Shown here piece by piece: positions 58,441-64,000 of a stretch of 64,000 bases of DNA. Origin of the DNA: Chryseobacterium culicis (GTDB lineage Bacteria; Bacteroidota; Bacteroidia; Flavobacteriales; Weeksellaceae); contig NZ_FNWQ01000004.1 of the NCBI RefSeq assembly GCF_900108365.1, positions 1-64,000 of the forward strand, given 5' to 3'. The translations under genes were made by a program, and so were the position numbers. Numbering within the stretch: position 1 is the first letter of the stretch; each line of letters starts with the position of its first letter. The notes under the pieces are model-generated. The model was not told the DNA's origin. It made no database searches and was given only the letters and a program-made list of their open reading frames with translations.

Positions 58441-59850
58441 TTAGAATTTCCACCCTAAAGTAAGGAAGAAATTGTTTCTGTTGCTTTTTACATCACTCAC
58501 AGCGTAAGAATCACTTTCGAAGATTTTAGTGCTGGAATAATAAGAGGAATCAAAATTATCACCCATATATCCTCTCATGAAAGGGTTGGCATACTTCGAT
58601 GAGATATTCTGATAAGAGGCATCTATATAGAATGATTTGAAATCATATCCAATACCGAATGAAAGTGTATTTCTGTCGCTTAAAATCAGATTACTGTAAG
58701 ACTGATCTCCTACACTTCCCGCATCATTAAATCTGCTGATGGTAAGGGCATCGAAAGGACTTGACTGATAAGAATACCCTCCTCTCAATCTGAACTGCTG
58801 TACTCTGTACTCAGCTCCTACTCTTACTTCCGAAAGATTTTTATAGTTCTCTTTGAAGAAGTCATTAAGCTCTCTTTCTGCACCTCCATATACCTTATAA
58901 TCAGGTTTTGTAAGGCCAAGGGTATAATCTACGTTCAAAGAGAAGTTTTTACTGGCTACAAATGCAGCACTCACGGTTGCTTTAAGCGGTGAAGTGAATT
59001 TTCTGTTTTCAGCCCCTATATCATCTCCATATGTAGCATCGTTATAGAAATAGTAATTTCTGTCAATATTCCAGAAAGTAGGCGTTTCAATGGATGCTCC
59101 CAATCTGAAATTAGGACTCAGCTTTCCAATAACCCCTAATGAAGCAGAAAAACCTGAAGAGCGCTCTGAATAAGGAGTGTCCTGCTTGCTGAACGCTTCT
59201 GTGGAATTATTGGTTAGATTTCGGTAAAATAAAGTATCATACTGATCCAATGAAGCATTGAAAAAATTAAAACCAGCTCCTAAGTATAAGTTGTGGTTAT
59301 AATTGGCTCCTACCCCAAAGCTCATCTTTGACAGGTTACCGTATCTTTCATACATATGCCCTGCCAATGCAGCATCTTTTGTGACGTCAGCTTTATCAAA
59401 AGCATACACGATATTATTATTTCCAGGTGACTGAATTACGTTATCAAGCTGCTGGTTAGAAAAGTTAATACCGATATTGATGAATTTCCATTTAGTCTCA
59501 GTCATTAAAGGAAAGGCGATTATCCCTCCTGCGTTTCCAAGATCTCCTCTGGTTTTAGTATAGTCCATTGTAGCTCCTCCTAAAGAACTGCTGTTTTTAT
59601 TTCCCAAAATAGATAAAGTTCCTGATACCTCTCCTGAAATAGCCACTCCTAAACCTGCCGGGTTGGTAAGCAAAGCATTTGCATCACCACCAAGCGCACC
59701 ATTAGATCCCGCCATTGCGTTAAACTTAGCAGTCCCCACCATAGGAGTATTTGAGTAAACATCCACAGTATTTCTTATCACAGAAACGTCCTGAGCCTGC
59801 GCATAAAATGCAGCAGAAATACTCATTAGTACTAAAGATTTTTTTAACAT
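58441..59850 (-). CDS. FadL/OmpP1/TodX-type outer membrane transport protein
   Basis: 469 residues. Signal peptide (about 1-19, ending Ala-Gln-Ala-Gln). The early 'VGTAKFNAMAGSNGALGGDA' and 'NPAGLGVAISGEV' match the FadL N-terminal hatch region, with a long beta-rich barrel after it and a C-terminal Phe ('LTLGWKF'), the outer-membrane insertion signal. FadL proteins admit long-chain fatty acids or aromatic hydrocarbons. It follows the repeat lipoprotein by 30 bases in one operon. Confidence 0.9.
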   Translation of the reverse strand: MLKKSLVLMSISAAFYAQAQDVSVIRNTVDVYSNTPMVGTAKFNAMAGSNGALGGDANALLTNPAGLGVAISGEVSGTLSILGNKNSSSLGGATMDYTKTRGDLGNAGGIIAFPLMTETKWKFINIGINFSNQQLDNVIQSPGNNNIVYAFDKADVTKDAALAGHMYERYGNLSKMSFGVGANYNHNLYLGAGFNFFNASLDQYDTLFYRNLTNNSTEAFSKQDTPYSERSSGFSASLGVIGKLSPNFRLGASIETPTFWNIDRNYYFYNDATYGDDIGAENRKFTSPLKATVSAAFVASKNFSLNVDYTLGLTKPDYKVYGGAERELNDFFKENYKNLSEVRVGAEYRVQQFRLRGGYSYQSSPFDALTISRFNDAGSVGDQSYSNLILSDRNTLSFGIGYDFKSFYIDASYQNISSKYANPFMRGYMGDNFDSSYYSSTKIFESDSYAVSDVKSNRNNFFLTLGWKF

Positions 59851-59880
59851 TATTTCTTAATAGTTTATTAGTTTGAACAA

Positions 59881-60993
59881 TTATCTGAAGCCGCCTCTGC
59901 CTCCGCCGCCGGATCTCATTCCGCCACCGCCGCCGGAACCGCCTCTGAAGCCGCCGCCTCCGCCATTGAAACCTCCACTGGATCTGAAGCCTCCCGAATC
60001 ATTAGATCTGAAGCCTCCATTATATCTGGGCTGTGACTGCTGATAATTATAGTTAGGTCTTGTTTGTGGAGCTGAGTTACGGAATCCACCGTTTGATTGT
60101 GAATTTCTGAAACCTCCCGAATTACTGTTTCTGAAGCCTCCTGAATTGCCATCTCTGAATCCGCCATTGCTGTTTCTGAAACCACCACTGGAATTAGCAT
60201 CTCTGAAACCACCATTATTTGAGTTTCTGAAACCGCCATTTCCATTACTGTTTCTGAAACCGGAATTGTTGGTATTTGTTCTGTAAACAGCATTAGCCAC
60301 TCCGGTATTCTGGAATCCGCCACCACTTACACCACTTCTTCTGTAAACAGGTCTGTTGTAGTAACCACCACCCCAGTAGCCTCCTCCGTATCCCCAATAT
60401 GGGTTTCCGTAGTAGCCGCCCCAGAATGGATCATAATAACCTCCATAGCCGTATCCCCAGTATGGACTTCCCCATCCGAAAGAGCCTCCCCAGCCCCATC
60501 CGAATGATCCGCCCCAACCCCAGGAAAGGCTGGCACCCCAGCCCCAGCCACGGTTCATACCCCAGCCCCAATACGGGCTGTAACCACCATACCATCCCCA
60601 TGGAGATCCCCATCCCCAGGAGTTGTCATAGTAGTTGGTTTGGGAACCTGCATAAAGCCCCCAGTCTGAATCTGTGGCATTGGTATTCCAGTTGGTATTG
60701 GTAGTACCCCAGTCATTATATCTGTTTTGCTGTTCTCTGGAATTCGCCTGTGCATTTTGAATCACATTGGAATCCTGATAATAGTCATAATATTCTCCTA
60801 CTCTGTTTCCGCTATCATTAATGATAACTCCTTCAGGTAGCGTATCCTTATTGGGGTCGTAATACACCCCGTCCGTCTCGCTATACCCTCCCATCTGAGC
60901 ACCACAAGACACAAGCAATAATCCGCCTGATATTGCCAATATCCCTTTGGATCTTAGCAGACCAAGCAAATTTTTATGTATATTTCTTTTCAT
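59881..60993 (-). CDS. Gly/Trp/Tyr-rich repeat lipoprotein
   Basis: 370 residues. Lipoprotein signal with Cys30 (Leu-Val-Ser-Cys-Gly). A 65-residue acidic-aromatic part ('DGVYYDPNKDTLPEGV' near 41-56) is followed by a low-complexity block (about 120-215) of Gly, Trp and Tyr (Gly-Trp-Gly-Trp-Gly-Gly type), then 12 copies of a Gly-Phe-Arg-(Asn/Asp)-(Ser/Ala)-Asn type motif (about 245-370), ending in an Arg-Gly-Gly-Phe-Arg tail. It should lie on a membrane surface. Low-complexity Arg/aromatic repeats suggest self-association or glycan/DNA contact, but the function is unknown. First gene of an operon with the FadL-type porin; the DNA here is unusually GC-rich. Confidence 0.8.
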   Translation of the reverse strand: MKRNIHKNLLGLLRSKGILAISGGLLLVSCGAQMGGYSETDGVYYDPNKDTLPEGVIINDSGNRVGEYYDYYQDSNVIQNAQANSREQQNRYNDWGTTNTNWNTNATDSDWGLYAGSQTNYYDNSWGWGSPWGWYGGYSPYWGWGMNRGWGWGASLSWGWGGSFGWGWGGSFGWGSPYWGYGYGGYYDPFWGGYYGNPYWGYGGGYWGGGYYNRPVYRRSGVSGGGFQNTGVANAVYRTNTNNSGFRNSNGNGGFRNSNNGGFRDANSSGGFRNSNGGFRDGNSGGFRNSNSGGFRNSQSNGGFRNSAPQTRPNYNYQQSQPRYNGGFRSNDSGGFRSSGGFNGGGGGFRGGSGGGGGMRSGGGGRGGFR

Positions 60994-61020
60994 GATAACG
61001 TAAAAATTTTTAATTTAAAT

Positions 61021-61080
61021 TATATTTGCAATCTGTACCAAAAATGTACCAAACACTGGTAAAAAAATCTATCAAAAATA
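61021..61080. promoter_or_regulatory. Divergent promoter region with 11-bp direct repeats
   Basis: Plus-strand TATATTTG at 61021-61028 (towards proS) and minus-strand TATTTTTG at 61080-61073 (towards the repeat lipoprotein) both match TAnnTTTG. Between them TGTACCAAAAA and TGTACCAAACA are perfectly spaced direct repeats of 11 bases (61034-61055), and TACCA/TGGTA (61047-61061) forms a small inverted repeat. One helical turn per repeat suggests a binding site for a regulator of one or both units. Confidence 0.45.
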
Positions 61081-61136
61081 GATTTTTATTTTTAGATAAC
61101 AATAATGTACAAAAGTTAAAAAAATTTTAAAAAATA

Positions 61137-62612
61137 ATGGCAAAATTAACCTCAAGAAGCGAAGATTACAGCAAATGGTATAATGAGCTGGTTGTAAAAG
61201 CTGATTTAGCTGAAAACTCAGGCGTGCGCGGATGTATGGTGATCAAACCGTATGGCTATGCGATCTGGGAAAAAATGCGTGATGAAATGGATAAAAAGTT
61301 CAAGGAAACAGGTCACGTTAACGCATACTTCCCGCTTTTTGTGCCCAAGAGCTTGTTTGAGGCAGAGGAAAAGAATGCAGAAGGTTTTGCAAAAGAATGC
61401 GCTGTTGTTACCCACTACAGATTAAAAACCGATCCGGACAATCCATCAAAACTGATTGTTGATCCGGATGCTAAACTGGAGGAGGAGCTCATTGTTCGTC
61501 CTACTTCAGAAGCAATTATCTGGAATACTTACAAAAACTGGATTCAGTCTTACAGAGACTTACCGATACTGATTAACCAATGGGCAAATGTTGTTCGCTG
61601 GGAAATGAGAACACGTCTTTTCTTAAGAACTGCAGAATTTCTTTGGCAGGAAGGGCACACTGCTCATGCTACAAAAGACGAAGCGATTGAAGAAGCCGAA
61701 AAAATGAATAAAGTATATGCGGATTTTGCAGAGAACTTTATGGCCATTCCGGTAATTCAGGGGCTGAAAACTCCTTCTGAAAGATTTGCAGGGGCAGATG
61801 AGACGTACTGTATTGAAGCATTAATGCAGGATGGAAAAGCCTTACAGGCAGGAACCTCTCACTTCCTTGGGCAGAATTTCGCTAAAGCATTTGACGTAAA
61901 ATTCACTAACAAGGAAGGAAAAATTGAGCATGCATGGGCTACATCATGGGGAACTTCAACGCGTCTGATGGGTGCTTTGATTATGACTCATTCTGATGAT
62001 TTCGGACTGGTATTACCTCCTACTCTTGCCCCGATTCAGGTCGTAATTGTTCCGATCTTTAAAGGTGAAGAGCAGTTAGAACAAATCAGTGAAGTAGCGT
62101 TGGATATTCAGGCTAAACTGAGAGCGAAAGGTATTTCGGTGAAGTTCGACAATGATACTCAGAACAAACCGGGGTGGAAATTTGCAGAATACGAATTAAA
62201 AGGAGTTCCTGTAAGAATTGCCATGGGACCAAGAGACCTTGAAAACAAATCTGTAGAAATTGCAAGAAGAGATAATCTTACCAAAGAAGTTCGTTCTATT
62301 GAAGGTCTTGATTCTTATATCGAAGAATTATTGAAAACAATTCAGCAGGATATTTATAACAAAGCTTTTGAATTCAGAAAAAATAATATTACCAAAGTAG
62401 ATACTTACGAAGAATTTAAAAAAGTTCTTGAAGAAAAAGGCGGCTTCATCTATGCACATTGGGACGGAACAGCGGAAGAAGAAGAGCAAATTAAGGATGA
62501 AACCAAGGCAACAATCAGATGTATTCCTCTTGACGATGACGTAGAAGAAGGAATTTCTTTAATATCCGGAAAACCTTCTAAGAGACGTGTACTATTCGCA
62601 AAAGCTTATTAA
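61137..62612 (+). CDS. proS: Prolyl-tRNA synthetase (short, archaeal/eukaryal type)
   Basis: 491 residues. Charges tRNA-Pro. Class II motifs: '[17 protein letters not shown]' near 31-47 (motif 1), '[20 protein letters not shown]' near 149-168 with '[11 protein letters not shown]' (motif 2), and '[17 protein letters not shown]' near 272-288 (motif 3). The short form without the bacterial editing insert is typical of Bacteroidota and archaea-like ProS. Divergent from the repeat lipoprotein. Confidence 0.97.
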   Translation: MAKLTSRSEDYSKWYNELVVKADLAENSGVRGCMVIKPYGYAIWEKMRDEMDKKFKETGHVNAYFPLFVPKSLFEAEEKNAEGFAKECAVVTHYRLKTDPDNPSKLIVDPDAKLEEELIVRPTSEAIIWNTYKNWIQSYRDLPILINQWANVVRWEMRTRLFLRTAEFLWQEGHTAHATKDEAIEEAEKMNKVYADFAENFMAIPVIQGLKTPSERFAGADETYCIEALMQDGKALQAGTSHFLGQNFAKAFDVKFTNKEGKIEHAWATSWGTSTRLMGALIMTHSDDFGLVLPPTLAPIQVVIVPIFKGEEQLEQISEVALDIQAKLRAKGISVKFDNDTQNKPGWKFAEYELKGVPVRIAMGPRDLENKSVEIARRDNLTKEVRSIEGLDSYIEELLKTIQQDIYNKAFEFRKNNITKVDTYEEFKKVLEEKGGFIYAHWDGTAEEEEQIKDETKATIRCIPLDDDVEEGISLISGKPSKRRVLFAKAY

Positions 62613-62731
62613 AAATTTTAATTATTTAGAATAAAATCATTAAAATCTAAAGAAATATTCAAAAAAAAATGACGTTTGGACGGATTTTTGTTTAAATTTA
62701 TGTCAACATTAATCAAAAAAATTTATTTATT

Positions 62732-64000
62732 ATGTCTTTAAATGTCATTGATTTAATTAAAGGACAATTAGGTCCCGCTTTGGTTTCGCAGGCTGCATCG
62801 CAGTTTGGGGAAAGTGAATCCGGTATTTCTAAAGCAATTGGCGGATTATTGCCTGCCGTAGTAGGTGGTCTGGCCAATAACGCAGATAAGCCTGGCGTTG
62901 TGGATGCTATTACACAAGCCTCATCAAGTGGAATTTTAGGTAATTTGTTAGGCGGATCGTCCAGTAATCCTATTATCTCTAACTTGTTAACTACAATTTT
63001 CGGAGATAAGGTAGGTGCACTGGTAAATTCCATAGCAAGTTTTTCGGGGATCAGCAACAGTTCTGCGGGTTCTTTGTTAAACCTTGTAACAGGAGCAACA
63101 GTAGGTACAGTAGGAAAATATGCGGCAGACAATAATTTGGGTGCTTCCGGTATTTCCAGCTTACTGAATGACCAGAAAGGCATTGTTTCTTCTTTACTTC
63201 CTGCAGGTCTTTCTTTGGCTTCTTTCGGATTAGGCGCCGAAAACTGGTTTGGCCAGGCAAAAGAAACGGTTTCTTCGGTAACTTCTACTGCTAAAGATAA
63301 CATCGCAGAAGGTGTAGCTACAGCAAGAGAAAATGTTTCTGAAGGAGCAAGAGAAGTAAGAGAAAGATTTGAAAATAATAACAACAATAATCAAGGCGGA
63401 GGTTCAATCTGGAAATGGTTGCTTCCGCTTTTATTATTGATAGCAGCTGCTTATTTCCTGTGGAAACAGTGTGAGAAAAAACAGACAACGACTACCACTA
63501 CCACCACGTCTGACTCTGCCAGCACAGGTTCAACAACAGATACTGCAGCCACAGCTACAACTACAACAACAGCTCCGGCTACCGTTAAAACCGATGAGGA
63601 CATTGATCTTAACGGTGTTATGCTGAAAGGTTATAAAGGAGGAATGGAAGATCAGATGATTGCCTTCCTGAAATCCGGTGGTTACAAAAATGCTGCTGAC
63701 GATTCTGCATTGAAAGATAAGTGGTATGATTTCGACCATGTTAACTTTAAAATGGGAAGCTCTACTGAGCTTGAAGCAGGTTCGCAAGGACAATTAGACA
63801 ACTTGGTAGCAATCCTTAAAGCTTTCCCTGATGCAAAAATCAAAGTAGGAGGTTACACGGATAAAACAGGAAACGAAGCGAATAATGTAAAATTATCAAA
63901 AGCAAGAGCTGAATTCATTAAAGCCGCTTTAACCAAAGCCGGCGTTGGTTCACAGGTAATTGCTGCAGATGGTTACGGAAGCCAGTTTGCTAAAGTAGAT
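62732..64000 (+). CDS. DUF937 - TM - OmpA fusion protein, C-terminus cut by window edge
   Basis: 423 codons are present with no stop before 64000. Residues 1-195 match DUF937 ('SLNVIDLIKGQLGPALVSQA', 'SGISKAIGGLLPAVVGG', 'GLGAENWFGQ' near 170-179). A linker (195-225) leads to one TM (about 229-246), a Thr/Ser/Ala-rich spacer (250-290) and an OmpA peptidoglycan-binding domain ('KVGGYTDKTGNEANN' near 371-385, 'LSKARAEFIKAALTKAG'). The single TM would put DUF937 in the cytoplasm and OmpA in the periplasm, linking inside to cell wall. Strong minus-strand frames here are shadows of this gene. Confidence 0.9.
   Translation, partial: MSLNVIDLIKGQLGPALVSQAASQFGESESGISKAIGGLLPAVVGGLANNADKPGVVDAITQASSSGILGNLLGGSSSNPIISNLLTTIFGDKVGALVNSIASFSGISNSSAGSLLNLVTGATVGTVGKYAADNNLGASGISSLLNDQKGIVSSLLPAGLSLASFGLGAENWFGQAKETVSSVTSTAKDNIAEGVATARENVSEGAREVRERFENNNNNNQGGGSIWKWLLPLLLLIAAAYFLWKQCEKKQTTTTTTTTSDSASTGSTTDTAATATTTTTAPATVKTDEDIDLNGVMLKGYKGGMEDQMIAFLKSGGYKNAADDSALKDKWYDFDHVNFKMGSSTELEAGSQGQLDNLVAILKAFPDAKIKVGGYTDKTGNEANNVKLSKARAEFIKAALTKAGVGSQVIAADGYGSQFAKVD

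Noticed and set aside
62713..63387. 224-codon minus-strand frame
   Set aside because: It is antisense to the DUF937 region of the OmpA fusion gene, whose plus-strand frame is open from 62732 to the window edge with recognisable domains.
1..64000. tRNA, rRNA, CRISPR, insertion sequence, phage or integrative element
   Set aside because: I saw no cloverleaf-like sequence, repeat-spacer array, transposase, integrase or phage structural gene while reading. A tRNA scan and repeat finder would be needed to exclude them fully.

Overview
The window is chromosomal DNA from a member of the Flavobacteriia (Bacteroidota), most likely Chryseobacterium or a close relative in the Weeksellaceae. The evidence is AT-rich DNA, TAnnTTTG-type promoter boxes, many secreted proteins with type IX secretion (T9SS) C-terminal domains of both type A and type B, a DNA polymerase III alpha subunit with a fused N-terminal exonuclease, and a fused E1 alpha/beta 2-oxoacid dehydrogenase. 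I saw no tRNA, rRNA, CRISPR array, insertion sequence or phage gene. Genes are densely packed on both strands, and most convergent gene pairs are separated by clear hairpin terminators.

Layout. 1-143: start of a secreted protein running off the left edge. 511-1773: a membrane-anchored helix-hairpin-helix repeat protein. 1842-5987 (minus): an ftsX / DUF3098 / uppP / truB / outer-membrane-like protein / rluF-type housekeeping operon. 6079-6849: rsmA. 6959-15721 (minus): three tandem giant paralogues with choice-of-anchor L and T9SS type B domains, the middle one enlarged by duplicated Ig/PKD-like modules. 15924-19704 (minus): an operon of CPBP protease, rdgB, rnz, a TIGR02757 protein and a two-TM protein ending in eight heptad repeats. 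19800-21231: two tandem paralogous membrane proteins of unknown role. 21269-24983: a lipoprotein, prfC and a DUF4349 lipoprotein. 25252-28917: acyl-CoA dehydrogenase and acyl-CoA ligase (fatty acid activation and oxidation). 29091-30967 (minus): NIF3-family protein plus a cysteine-free member of the C4 zinc-ribbon family. 31102-32131: a K+-channel-like protein with a zinc-ribbon tail and a 52-residue membrane protein. 32309-38346 (minus): two T9SS type A multidomain adhesin-like proteins. 38686-43353: exo-DnaE. 43610-45751: T9SS subtilisin-like protease. 45827-49047: fused E1 and a bestrophin. 49238-52210: serine hydrolase, then a divergent Lrp/AsnC regulator and Cys/Met-type PLP lyase. 52277-55351: glycosyltransferase, SDR and AraC regulator. 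55414-58365: a 58-residue protein, THUMP methyltransferase, SAM methyltransferase and ZIP transporter. 58441-60993 (minus): a Gly/Trp/Arg-rich repeat lipoprotein and a FadL-type porin. 61137-62612: proS. 62732-64000: a DUF937-TM-OmpA protein cut by the right edge.

How the parts fit. The window mixes core information processing (dnaE, proS, prfC, truB, rluF-type, rsmA, rnz, THUMP methyltransferase), envelope building (uppP, ftsX, FadL-type and OmpA-type proteins) and a heavy investment in T9SS surface proteins (six clear substrates plus one probable partial). Cell-surface adhesion, fatty-acid uptake and use, and amino-acid catabolism under Lrp control are the accessory themes. I did not find a cluster that is plainly a new defence, biosynthetic or mobile system. 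The best candidates for new biology are the tandem choice-of-anchor L cluster, the GFR-repeat lipoprotein with its FadL-like partner, the tandem unknown membrane paralogues, the zinc-ribbon-tailed channel with its micro-protein, and a set of start-site peculiarities (three TTG starts and two predicted leaderless or near-leaderless mRNAs).
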